8,365 nt of DNA from an uncultured Lachnobacterium sp. (GTDB taxonomy: Bacteria; Bacillota; Clostridia; Lachnospirales; Lachnospiraceae): assembly GCA_900549895.1 (NCBI GenBank), contig URQG01000073.1, positions 1 through 8,365 on the forward strand, in the 5' to 3' direction. Position numbers and translations under genes: made by a program. The notes under the pieces were generated by a model. That model was not told the origin of the DNA. It worked only from the letters and a program-made list of their open reading frames with translations, and did no database searches. Positions 1 to 6,939 of the stretch are shown here, in pieces (positions within the stretch are counted from its first letter, which is position 1; the number at the start of each line of letters is the position of its first letter).

Positions 1-861
1 GCCGTCATTTTTTATCATACATAAAGCCGGCGTGTTTTCGGAATAATTCTGGTAGAAGATGGTACTTCCGTAGATATTGTAGAGATCAATGCTGTCGTTG
101 GAGAGTGTGCGTGGATTGTCAAACTGGATATTCGTGTGCACTAATGCATTGTTCTGATTGACGTCCAAATAATACACATCATTGTCGCCTGTTACGATCG
201 GTTTGTAACTGTTACATTCATAAATCTGTTCGATGGAATCCGCTGCAGTATCGTAGCGATACAGAGAACCATCCGTTGTTGTTCCATTGGAGTAGAAATA
301 CTGGCCTAAAGCGCTGCATGTAAACAGGAAAGTAGCATTGACCATCTGACGGTCCTCGCCATCAATACCGACTTTGTAAAGTGTTGTTGCATGTTCCTTG
401 TCGTAATGGAGATAATAAATATAATTTCCAATAAGTGAAGCATAGATGCATGGGTCGGGATCCAGGACGACTAGCTGCTTCCCGTTGCGATTGATACGGC
501 ATAAACTATTGTTATTAAAGGAGAAAAAGTTAAAATGCGCACTGTTGTGTTCATTGTTTCTGACATAATAGACATAGTGAGAATCCGCATTAATGTACAT
601 GACGGTATCATCGCTGATCTTGGCAAGGTTACTGCCGTCCAAGTCCATAGAATACAGACGGTATTTGTCATCAGGATTTGCGAAAAATACAGTTCCGTTG
701 CTTTCGCAGAAAAGACCTGCATTATAGAGATTGCCGGCAGTGTTTCCGTTTACATAGCTTTCGTTATATTTTGTCTTCGTCTGGTAATGGTAAATGAGAC
801 CACCGACAGAAGCTATAATGACAAGAAGACTTATTGTGATGATTGGAACTAATTTTTTCAT
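1..861 (-). CDS. Membrane-anchored DUF5050-like repeat protein (N-terminal part, truncated by window edge)
   Basis: The frame is open for 287 codons from an ATG at 861-859 and leaves the left edge without a stop, so the C-terminus is missing. An AGAAAGGA ribosome binding site (868-875) lies 6 bases upstream and supports this start. Residues about 4-24 form one hydrophobic segment after two lysines (KKLVPIITISLLVIIASVGG), which suggests an N-terminal membrane anchor or uncleaved signal with the rest outside the cell. The remainder is rich in Tyr, Asn and Asp. It carries a degenerate repeat of the type LY-x-x-(D/N)-x-DG, at residues about 69-80 (LYSMDLDGSNLA), 120-131 (LCRINRNGKQLV), 161-172 (LYKVGIDGEDRQ), 200-211 and 280-287. 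Such repeats are typical of DUF5050 and low-density-lipoprotein-receptor-like beta-propeller proteins of Clostridia. The function is unknown; a ligand-binding or surface role is only a guess. It is transcribed divergently from pheA. Confidence 0.82.
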   Translation of the reverse strand, partial: MKKLVPIITISLLVIIASVGGLIYHYQTKTKYNESYVNGNTAGNLYNAGLFCESNGTVFFANPDDKYRLYSMDLDGSNLAKISDDTVMYINADSHYVYYVRNNEHNSAHFNFFSFNNNSLCRINRNGKQLVVLDPDPCIYASLIGNYIYYLHYDKEHATTLYKVGIDGEDRQMVNATFLFTCSALGQYFYSNGTTTDGSLYRYDTAADSIEQIYECNSYKPIVTGDNDVYYLDVNQNNALVHTNIQFDNPRTLSNDSIDLYNIYGSTIFYQNYSENTPALCMIKNDG

Positions 862-1022
862 ATATATTCCTTTCTGTATTTCATAACAGTTTCATGAAGT
901 CGTATTTCGTATCGGAAGGATATCTTTACGGTATCACTTCTCTGCTGTTACATGCCGCAATTTATTCAATCATACCGGATATAAAAAGTATACATTTTGT
1001 ATTATAAACTTGCAAGGTTTAC

Positions 1023-1051
1023 TTGCCTTTTAGGGGGATGTGAGATAAAAT
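1023..1051 (+). promoter_or_regulatory. Candidate sigma-A promoter for pheA
   Basis: TTGCCT (1023-1028) and TAAAAT (1046-1051) are separated by exactly 17 bases, resembling -35 and -10 boxes (4/6 and 5/6 matches). Transcription would begin near 1058, giving a very short leader before the pheA RBS AAAGGAG (1065-1071). No T-box motif or attenuator hairpin is visible between it and the gene. A perfect 8-base palindrome CTTGCAAG (1009-1016) sits just upstream of the -35 and could be an operator, but there is no further support. Confidence 0.5.
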
Positions 1052-1078
1052 TTTTATAGAAATCAAAGGAGAGAACTT

Positions 1079-2209
1079 ATGAGAGATTTACTGGAAATTC
1101 GCGATGAAATCGATGAGCTTGACAGTGAGATCGTACGTCTGTACGAGAAGCGTATGCAGCTTACTTCGGATGTCGCTGAGTATAAGATTAATACCGGCAA
1201 GCAGGTATTTGATAAAGAGAGAGAAAATTCGAAACTTGCAACCCTTGAGGGAAAGGCAAGCTGTGATTTTACAAAACATGGAATCCGGGAATTGTTTGAG
1301 CAGATTATGGCTATGAGCCGCAAAAAACAATATCAGCTTCTGACGGAGCGTGGAATCGTGTATTCGCCGGAATTTGAAAAGGTGGATACGCTTGATTATT
1401 CAAATGCGAGAATCGTATTTCAGGGACTTGAGGGCGCTTATTCGCAAGAGGCGATGGAGATGTTCTTCGGAGAAAATTGTGACAGTTTTCATGTCGCAAC
1501 CTGGAAAGATGCCATGGAAGCAATACGCATGGGAAAAGCTGATTATGCGGTGCTTCCGATTGAAAACTCTTCTGCGGGAATTATATCCGAGAACTATGAT
1601 CTTCTCGTGGAGTATGACAATTATATCGTGGGTGAACAGATTGTAAAAATTAATCATGCTTTGCTTGGACTTGAAGATGCCGACGAGGCAGACATTACAA
1701 GTGTGTATTCACACAAACAGTCAATCATGCAGTGCAGTGACTTTTTGGAACAGCATGATAATTGGGAAAAGTTTTCTGTAAGTAACAATGCGGTAGCAGC
1801 ACGCAAAGTCATGGAGGACGGTGATAAGCATCAAGCTGCAATCGCAAGTGCAAAGAATGCACAGATATACGGACTTAAGGTGCTTCGTAATTCGATTCAG
1901 AATAATAAAAATAATTCGACACGTTTTATTGTGGTTACCGGAAAGAAAATTTATACGAAAGTTGCCAACCGAATCAGCATCTGTTTTGAGGTAAATCATG
2001 AGAGCGGTGCGCTTTATCACGCATTATCGCATTTTATTTACAATGGACTGAACATGACGAATATTCAGTCACGTCCGCTTCAAAATAAGAATTGGGAGTA
2101 TCGGTTCTTCGTGGACTTTGACGGAACGTTTGAGGACGATGCTGTACAGAATGCGCTTCGCGGACTGAAGGAAGAGACGATTTCTTTTAAGATTCTGGGT
2201 ACATATTAA
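1079..2209 (+). CDS. pheA: Bifunctional chorismate mutase / prephenate dehydratase (P-protein)
   Basis: This cytosolic enzyme converts chorismate to prephenate and then to phenylpyruvate, the route to phenylalanine. It has 376 aa, close to the usual length of fused P-proteins. Domains in order: AroQ-type chorismate mutase (about 1-88), prephenate dehydratase (about 110-290) and a C-terminal ACT domain (about 297-376) for phenylalanine feedback. Mutase active-site residues match the E. coli set in order: R8, R25, K36, D45, R48, E49, S80 and Q84. The dehydratase has the PIENSSAG motif (160-167) and NSTRF (279-283), whose T281 is the expected catalytic threonine. The ACT domain keeps the GAL motif (310-312), but the usual ESRP reads QSRP (330-333). 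The start is supported by AAAGGAG 7 bases upstream. No terminator follows, so it probably leads a transcript with the ppx-like gene and ppk1. Confidence 0.96.
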   Translation: MRDLLEIRDEIDELDSEIVRLYEKRMQLTSDVAEYKINTGKQVFDKERENSKLATLEGKASCDFTKHGIRELFEQIMAMSRKKQYQLLTERGIVYSPEFEKVDTLDYSNARIVFQGLEGAYSQEAMEMFFGENCDSFHVATWKDAMEAIRMGKADYAVLPIENSSAGIISENYDLLVEYDNYIVGEQIVKINHALLGLEDADEADITSVYSHKQSIMQCSDFLEQHDNWEKFSVSNNAVAARKVMEDGDKHQAAIASAKNAQIYGLKVLRNSIQNNKNNSTRFIVVTGKKIYTKVANRISICFEVNHESGALYHALSHFIYNGLNMTNIQSRPLQNKNWEYRFFVDFDGTFEDDAVQNALRGLKEETISFKILGTY

Positions 2210-2290
2210 GTGGGCGGGTGTATGTCTGGTGATGTATCAAAGATGTACCGAAATATGCCAGATGGCGGATTTTTACGGGCTGATGCTTAA

Positions 2291-2299
2291 GAAGGAGAG
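2291..2299 (+). promoter_or_regulatory. Ribosome binding site that fixes the ppx-like start
   Basis: GAAGGAGAG lies with its AGGAG core 9 bases before the ATG at 2307. The frame stays open upstream to an ATG at 2229, but that codon has only a weak G-rich stretch before it. The 26 residues it would add also precede the natural N-terminal beta strand (AIHTFAAIYIG) of the ASKHA fold. The start at 2307 is therefore preferred. Confidence 0.8.
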
Positions 2300-2306
2300 T
2301 GGGGAT

Positions 2307-3845
2307 ATGGCAATTCATACATTTGCAGCAATTTATATCGGAACGTACGATGTCAGTCTTAAAGTGTTTGAATTTCTGGACAGAAAGAAAATACATCAGG
2401 TGGATCACATTCGATCTCGTCTGGATCTTGGACAGGATGCTTTCAGCAAGGGAAGTATCGGTTATGAGCATGTAGAGGAATTATGTGACACCTTAGCGCA
2501 GTTTAAGGAAATTATGCAAAGCTATAGGGTGGACAGTTACGAAGTGTATGCTTCTGCAGTACTTCGCGATGCTGAGAATGAGCTTTTTGTGCTGGACCAG
2601 ATTTATCTGCGAACAGGATTTAAAGTCAAAGTTGTGAGCAATTCCGAACACCGTTTTATCAGTTATAAGTCGGTTGCCGGAAGAGATACATTTGAAAAGA
2701 TGATCCAGACAAGTGCGGCGGTTGTTGACGTTGGTGGAGCGAGTATTCAGATCACAATCTTCCGTGATGGAAAATTGATCACAACGCAGCATATTGAAAC
2801 CGGTATCATGCGTATTTTTAATCTGCTGGGAGACCGTGGCATGCCACAACAGAAATACGAGACACAGATTGAAGAATATATGAATAAGAAGCTGGAAGCT
2901 TTCCGCGCAATGTATATGGAAGAGAGCGTGGATTATGTGATCCTGATCAGCGATTACGCGATGGAACTGATGAAACGCATTGATGAGAACGGGCATAAAG
3001 ATCGTCAGGTCAAAGGAGAAAAATTTGTTAGATATGTGGAAAAACTTCAAAATAAGACGCTTGAAGAAATTACAGCTGAATTGAAATTGTCCAATGACAG
3101 GGAACCGCTGATCATTCCGGCGATGCTTTTGTTTAAGACTTTGGTGGTAAGTGTGGAACCAAAGACTGTATGGGTTCCGGGAGCAAATATTCAGGATGGA
3201 ATCGCATATGATTATGCACAACGCAATAAGCTGCTTTCCATCACGCATGATTTTGACGCAGATGTAATCTCTGCGGCACAATTCCTGTCGGAACATTATC
3301 ACAGTTATTCGCCGCATATCGAGGCACTTTCGAGGCTCTCGACGAAGATTTTTGATGCAATGAAAAAGGTGCACGGACTTGGCAAACGAGAGAGGCTGCT
3401 GCTTGAAGTGGCAACGATTCTGCATGACTGCGGTAAGTATGTCAGCCTTGCGGAATCCCCTGAGAGCGCGTACCAGATTATTATGTCATCGGAAATTATC
3501 GGACTTACACATCAGGAGCGGGAACTGGTAGCATATGTTGTTTTGTACAATACATTACCGCTTGATCCGTATGAAGAATTGTCGGATCGGCTTACAAGGG
3601 AAGATTATCTGTGCGTGGCAAAGCTTTCAGCAATCCTTCGTGTTGCGAATGCACTTGACCAAAGCCATAAGCAGAAGTTTAAAAATATTAAGATCGCAGT
3701 GCGGGAGCGCAGGCTTGTATTTACCGTGGAAGCGTTTGAAGATATCTCTCTCGAGCAGGCTTTGTTTGAGGCAAAAACGGTTTATTTTGAAAATGTGTAC
3801 AGTATGAAGCCGATTCTCAAAGAGAAGCGCGTATACCACAGTTAG
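2307..3845 (+). CDS. ppx: Ppx/GppA-family phosphatase-like protein with C-terminal HD domain (divergent exopolyphosphatase)
   Basis: The family hydrolyses inorganic polyphosphate (Ppx) or pppGpp (GppA). The 512-residue product has the length of E. coli Ppx. Residues about 5-300 are the ASKHA fold, recognised by ASAVLRDAENE (82-92), VVSNSEHRF (109-117), VVDVGGASIQI (139-149) and NIQDGIAYDYA (294-304). Residues about 315-500 are the HD-like C-terminal domain, with ILHDCGK (371-377; H373, D374) and LRVANALDQSH (444-454). Several loop residues are unusual. The first phosphate loop, normally D-I-G-S-N-S, reads Y10-I-G-T-Y-D, and the second, normally D-I-G-G-G-S-T-E, reads D141-V-G-G-A-S-I-Q148. 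Catalysis may therefore be altered or lost, although E114 lies where the family's catalytic Glu motif falls. It sits directly before ppk1, the polyphosphate-making enzyme, which supports a role in polyphosphate metabolism. Family membership is firm; enzymatic activity is uncertain. Confidence 0.88.
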   Translation: MAIHTFAAIYIGTYDVSLKVFEFLDRKKIHQVDHIRSRLDLGQDAFSKGSIGYEHVEELCDTLAQFKEIMQSYRVDSYEVYASAVLRDAENELFVLDQIYLRTGFKVKVVSNSEHRFISYKSVAGRDTFEKMIQTSAAVVDVGGASIQITIFRDGKLITTQHIETGIMRIFNLLGDRGMPQQKYETQIEEYMNKKLEAFRAMYMEESVDYVILISDYAMELMKRIDENGHKDRQVKGEKFVRYVEKLQNKTLEEITAELKLSNDREPLIIPAMLLFKTLVVSVEPKTVWVPGANIQDGIAYDYAQRNKLLSITHDFDADVISAAQFLSEHYHSYSPHIEALSRLSTKIFDAMKKVHGLGKRERLLLEVATILHDCGKYVSLAESPESAYQIIMSSEIIGLTHQERELVAYVVLYNTLPLDPYEELSDRLTREDYLCVAKLSAILRVANALDQSHKQKFKNIKIAVRERRLVFTVEAFEDISLEQALFEAKTVYFENVYSMKPILKEKRVYHS

Positions 3846-3849
3846 GAGG
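3844..3849 (+). promoter_or_regulatory. ppk1 Shine-Dalgarno overlapping the ppx stop codon
   Basis: AGGAGG begins inside the TAG stop (3843-3845) of the ppx-like gene and ends 5 bases before the ppk1 ATG. Ribosomes finishing ppx would clear or reload on this site, which is the classical arrangement for translational coupling. It shows that the two genes share one message. Confidence 0.85.
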
Positions 3850-3854
3850 CAGAC

Positions 3855-5981
3855 ATGGATACAAAGATTGATTTTAAAAATCCTGAATTTTATGAGAACA
3901 GAGAATTAAGCTGGATCAAGTTTGATAACCGTGTCTTAAGTGAGGCGCGCGACAAGTCGATTCCTCTTTTGGAGAGACTTAAGTTTGTCAGTATTACGTC
4001 TTCGAATCTTGATGAATTTTTTATGGTTAGAGTTGCTTCGTTACTGGACATGGTACATGCGAATTACAAGAAGCGCGATATTGCCGGAATGACAGCGACG
4101 GAACAGCTCGCAGCAATTAATAAAGAAACGAGAGAACTTGTGGATACACAATATAGTACCTATACGCGTTCTTTGGTTCCTCTTTTGAACAAAGAAGGAA
4201 TCTATCTGGTTGATGAATATGAGACGTTGACAGATGAGCAGGCGGCGTTTGTGGATCGCTATTTTATGGAGAGTGTTTATCCGGTTCTGACACCGATGGC
4301 TGTGGACGCATCCCGACCGTTCCCTTTGATCCGCAATAAGACGCTCAACATCGCGGCACTGCTTTCGAGTAAGCAAAACAGTAAAGAGACTGTGTTTGCA
4401 ACGGTACAGGTGCCCGGCGTGCTTCCGCGTCTTGTTCCGATTCCGAGTGAGGAGGGGACAACAACATTCATTCTTCTTGAGCAGATTATTGAGCGCAATA
4501 TCGGATTGCTTTTTTCTAATTATAAGGTACTTTGTGCTTATCCATACCGAATTATGCGTAATGCAGATCTGACCATTGACGAGGATGAGGCATCGGATCT
4601 GTTAAAAGAGATCCAAAGTAAGCTTAAAATGCGCCAGTGGGGTGAAGTTATCCGTCTTGAGATTGAGCAGAAAGCAGATAAGAGGCTGCTTAAATTTTTA
4701 AAGACGGAACTGAAAGTAGCGGAGGAAGATGTGTTTCATATAGCCGGGCCGATCGATCTGACATATCTTATGAAGCTTTACGGCATCGACGGATATGATC
4801 ATCTGCGTTATAAACCATATACGCCGCAACAGGTGCCGGAGATTGCTCCGGGTGAGGATATATTTGAGGCAATTCGAAAAGGCGATATTTTCCTGCACCA
4901 TCCATATGAAACATTTGATCCGGTTGTTGATTTTATTCGTCAGGCGTCCAAAGATCCGGATGTACTTGCTATCAAGCAGACACTGTATCGTGTGAGCGGA
5001 AATTCGCCGATCATCAGCTCGCTTGCACAGGCAGCTGAGAATGGTAAGCAGGTTACGGTCCTTGTAGAGTTGAAGGCCCGATTTGATGAGGAACACAATA
5101 TTGTATGGGCTAAAAAGCTGGAACAGGCAGGCTGCCATGTAATCTATGGCCTGGTAGGACTGAAAACACACAGTAAGATTGCTTTGGTCGTTCGTCGGGA
5201 GGAAGATGGCATTCGCCGATATGTCCATCTCGGAACCGGTAACTACAACGATTCAACGGCAAAGCTCTATACGGATTGTGGTATCTTCACATGCAAAGAG
5301 AGCATTGGAGAAGATGCAACGGCTGTATTTAATATGTTGTCCGGTTACTCTGAACCTCTTTCATGGAATGAATTGATTCTTGCTCCATACTGGCTGCGTG
5401 ACAAATTTTTACATCTGATCGATCGTGAAAAGAAACATGCAAAGCAGGGACGTCCCGCACGTATCGTTGCGAAGATGAATTCGCTTTGTGACAGAGGAAT
5501 TATAGAGGCGCTTTATGAGGCATCGGCTGCCGGAGTCAAGATTGACCTTATCGTTCGGGGTATCTGTTGCCTGCGTGTCGGTATTCCGGGTGTCAGCGAA
5601 AATATTACCGTGCGTTCTATTGTTGGAAATTTCCTTGAGCACAGTCGCATTTTCTATTTCCTGAATGATGGAGAGACGGAAGTCTATATGGGAAGTGCAG
5701 ACTGGATGCCGCGTAACCTTGATCGCCGGGTGGAAATCATTTTCCCTGTCCTTGAGGAGTCTTTGAAGGAGAAAGCACTCCATATTCTCGAGGTGGAACT
5801 CGAGGACAATGTGAAGGCAAGAGTGTTGAAGGCTGACGGAGAGTATGAGAAGCTTGACAAGAGAGGAAAGGTTTTGGTAAACTCCCAGGAGCAGTTCTGC
5901 AAGGAAGCCAAAGAAGCGGTTCCGAAAGAGAATCCGGTCGGAAGCCAGAGAGTATTTATTCCGGCAGAACCGGTGGAATAA
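3855..5981 (+). CDS. ppk1: Polyphosphate kinase 1
   Basis: This enzyme reversibly transfers the ATP gamma-phosphate to growing polyphosphate chains and is usually peripheral to the membrane. The 708 residues fit the family (about 690-720). The N-terminal domain starts with the NRELSWIKFDNRVL signature (15-28) and carries SSNLDEFF (49-56), whose N51 is in the ATP-binding position. The head domain follows, then two phospholipase-D-like catalytic domains. Catalytic residues line up with E. coli PPK at a constant offset of 4: R379 and R409 (metal ligands), H439 in KTHSK (the phosphorylated histidine) and H596 in FLEHSR. HLGTGNYND (458-466) and LYTDCGIFT (471-479) are also typical. All key residues are present, so it should be active. 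It is translationally coupled to the preceding Ppx-like gene. There is no terminator between its stop and the infC promoter. Confidence 0.97.
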   Translation: MDTKIDFKNPEFYENRELSWIKFDNRVLSEARDKSIPLLERLKFVSITSSNLDEFFMVRVASLLDMVHANYKKRDIAGMTATEQLAAINKETRELVDTQYSTYTRSLVPLLNKEGIYLVDEYETLTDEQAAFVDRYFMESVYPVLTPMAVDASRPFPLIRNKTLNIAALLSSKQNSKETVFATVQVPGVLPRLVPIPSEEGTTTFILLEQIIERNIGLLFSNYKVLCAYPYRIMRNADLTIDEDEASDLLKEIQSKLKMRQWGEVIRLEIEQKADKRLLKFLKTELKVAEEDVFHIAGPIDLTYLMKLYGIDGYDHLRYKPYTPQQVPEIAPGEDIFEAIRKGDIFLHHPYETFDPVVDFIRQASKDPDVLAIKQTLYRVSGNSPIISSLAQAAENGKQVTVLVELKARFDEEHNIVWAKKLEQAGCHVIYGLVGLKTHSKIALVVRREEDGIRRYVHLGTGNYNDSTAKLYTDCGIFTCKESIGEDATAVFNMLSGYSEPLSWNELILAPYWLRDKFLHLIDREKKHAKQGRPARIVAKMNSLCDRGIIEALYEASAAGVKIDLIVRGICCLRVGIPGVSENITVRSIVGNFLEHSRIFYFLNDGETEVYMGSADWMPRNLDRRVEIIFPVLEESLKEKALHILEVELEDNVKARVLKADGEYEKLDKRGKVLVNSQEQFCKEAKEAVPKENPVGSQRVFIPAEPVE

Positions 5982-6006
5982 GACGTATGAAAATGTAATT
6001 TACCTG

Positions 6007-6035
6007 TTGACATATGACCGTGGATGTGGTAAATT
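6007..6035 (+). promoter_or_regulatory. Promoter of the infC-rpmI-rplT operon
   Basis: A perfect -35 TTGACA (6007-6012) is followed after 17 bases by TAAATT (6030-6035), a 4/6 match to the -10 box. Transcription would start near 6042, just before the structured L20 leader. It lies only 25 bases after the ppk1 stop. Confidence 0.7.
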
Positions 6036-6041
6036 CAAATA

Positions 6042-6168
6042 GTTGTTAGAAACAAGTAGAGTATCCACTCTCACCTAAGCGCGATTGGGCGACTTAGTGT
6101 TCATACTTTTAACATGCCTTTATGTTAGACGTAATAGTGGATAGTCTGCCTATCCACTATTTTTTATT
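6042..6168 (+). ncRNA. Ribosomal protein L20 leader (autoregulatory attenuator RNA)
   Basis: The position in front of infC-rpmI-rplT and the conserved-looking core match the L20 leader family of Firmicutes. In that family, ribosomal protein L20 binds the leader, which mimics its 23S rRNA site, and promotes premature termination. Visible structure: a small hairpin AGAGT-ATCC-ACTCT (6058-6071); a second stem pairing CTAAG-CGC (6075-6082) with GCG-A-CTTAG (6089-6097); and the terminator hairpin at 6133-6161. TATCCACT at 6062-6069 is identical to part of the terminator 3' arm (6151-6158). It can therefore pair instead with the terminator 5' arm AGTGGATA (6136-6143) as an antiterminator. The 5' end is set by the predicted promoter and is approximate. 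Confidence 0.88.
6133..6165 (+). terminator. Conditional intrinsic terminator inside the L20 leader
   Basis: A perfect 12-base-pair stem pairs AATAGTGGATAG (6133-6144) with CTATCCACTATT (6150-6161) around the 5-base loop TCTGC. A run of six T (6160-6165) follows. Its 5' arm can alternatively pair with 6062-6069, so it acts as a switch. It is also the first terminator downstream of ppk1. Confidence 0.9.
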
Positions 6169-6185
6169 GGAGGTACGGAACTATT
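6169..6185 (+). promoter_or_regulatory. infC ribosome binding site and AUU start codon
   Basis: GGAGGT (6169-6174) is followed after 8 bases by ATT (6183-6185), which is in frame with IF3. The first ATG in frame (6195) is 20 bases from the RBS, too far for normal initiation. AUU initiation of infC is a known device that lets IF3 discriminate against, and so repress, its own message. Confidence 0.82.
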
Positions 6186-6689
6186 AGCGAGTTAATGATT
6201 AATGAACAAATCAGAGACAGAGAAGTTCGCCTGATCGGGGCGGATGGTGAGCAGATTGGTGTTGTTTCATCACGCGAAGCACAGAAGATTGCAGATGAAG
6301 CCGGACTTGATCTTGTCAAGATCGCACCGAACGCAAAGCCGCCTGTCTGCAAGGTGATTGATTATGGTAAGTATCGTTACGAGATGGCTCGTAAGGATAA
6401 GGAAGCCAAGAAGAAACAGAAGACTGTTGAACTTAAAGAGATTCGTCTTTCACCGAACATTGATACGAATGATCTGAATACTAAGATGAACGCTGCAAAG
6501 AAGTTCCTTGCAAAAGGTAACAAAGTCAAGATCACACTTCGTTTCCGCGGACGTGAGATGGCGCATATGAGTAGCAGCAAACACATCTTGGATGATTTCG
6601 CTGAGAATCTCTCTGATATTGCAGTGGTGGAGAAAGCACCGAAGATTGAAGGCAGAAGCATCGGTATGGTGCTGGCAGAGAAAAGATAA
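6183..6689 (+). CDS. infC: Translation initiation factor IF-3 (AUU start)
   Basis: IF3 binds the 30S subunit, prevents premature 50S joining and checks the start codon and initiator tRNA. From the AUU at 6183 the product is 168 aa, beginning M-S-E-L-M-I-N-E-Q-I-R. From the ATG at 6195 it would be 164 aa, lacking M-S-E-L. The N-terminal domain (about 5-75) contains EVRLIGADGEQIGV and the IF3 signature KVIDYGKYRYEMAR (57-70). A lysine-rich helical linker (about 71-82) follows. The C-terminal domain (about 83-168) contains ELKEIRLSPNI, VKITLRFRGREMAH and the end GRSIGMVLAEKR. It is the first gene of the infC-rpmI-rplT operon, downstream of the L20 leader. Its codons (CTT/CTG Leu, CGT/CGC Arg) differ from those of the two genes that follow. 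Confidence 0.96.
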   Translation: MSELMINEQIRDREVRLIGADGEQIGVVSSREAQKIADEAGLDLVKIAPNAKPPVCKVIDYGKYRYEMARKDKEAKKKQKTVELKEIRLSPNIDTNDLNTKMNAAKKFLAKGNKVKITLRFRGREMAHMSSSKHILDDFAENLSDIAVVEKAPKIEGRSIGMVLAEKR

Positions 6690-6710
6690 CATTTTAAGGA
6701 GGAATAAACA

Positions 6711-6908
6711 ATGCCAAAAATGAAGACTAGCAGAGCAGCTGCAAAACGTTTCAAATTAACAGGAACCGGAAAGTTAAAGAGAAATAAAGCTTACAAGAGA
6801 CATATCTTAACAAAGAAGACAACAAAGACTAAGAGAAATCTTAGAAAACCGACTATGACAGATAAGACAAATGTTAAGAATATGAAGAAGATTTTACCAT
6901 ACATGTAA
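6711..6908 (+). CDS. rpmI: 50S ribosomal protein L35 (bL35)
   Basis: The 65-residue, very basic product has the full normal length of bL35 and its typical sequence: start MPKMKTSRAAAKRFKLTGTGKLKRNKAYKRH, middle LTKKTTKTKRNLRK and end VKNMKKILPYM. It is a small structural protein of the large subunit. A strong AAGGAGGA (6696-6703) precedes the ATG by 7 bases. The gene starts 21 bases after infC stops and is followed by rplT, the standard order. Leucine is mainly TTA and arginine mainly AGA. Confidence 0.98.
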   Translation: MPKMKTSRAAAKRFKLTGTGKLKRNKAYKRHILTKKTTKTKRNLRKPTMTDKTNVKNMKKILPYM

Positions 6909-6939
6909 TCGGTAGTATTAGTTAAGGAGGAATCAACAA

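Noticed and set aside
535..852. 105-codon plus-strand frame
   Set aside because: It lies antisense to the DUF5050-like gene, whose reading frame, membrane anchor and RBS are convincing.
862..1078. T-box or amino-acid attenuator in front of pheA
   Set aside because: No T-box core motif and no terminator hairpin with a T run were found. The only pairings seen are short with long loops.
2229..2306. N-terminal extension of the Ppx-like protein from the ATG at 2229
   Set aside because: There is no good RBS before 2229, while AAGGAG precedes the ATG at 2307 at proper spacing. The extension also falls ahead of the natural first strand of the fold.
2493..3425. 310-codon open frame on the minus strand
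   Set aside because: It is antisense to the Ppx-like gene, has Cys/His/Phe-rich composition with no family resemblance, and has no RBS. It is a shadow of the real gene.
4698..5228. 176-codon minus-strand frame within ppk1
   Set aside because: It is antisense to conserved catalytic domains of ppk1, with no recognisable motif.
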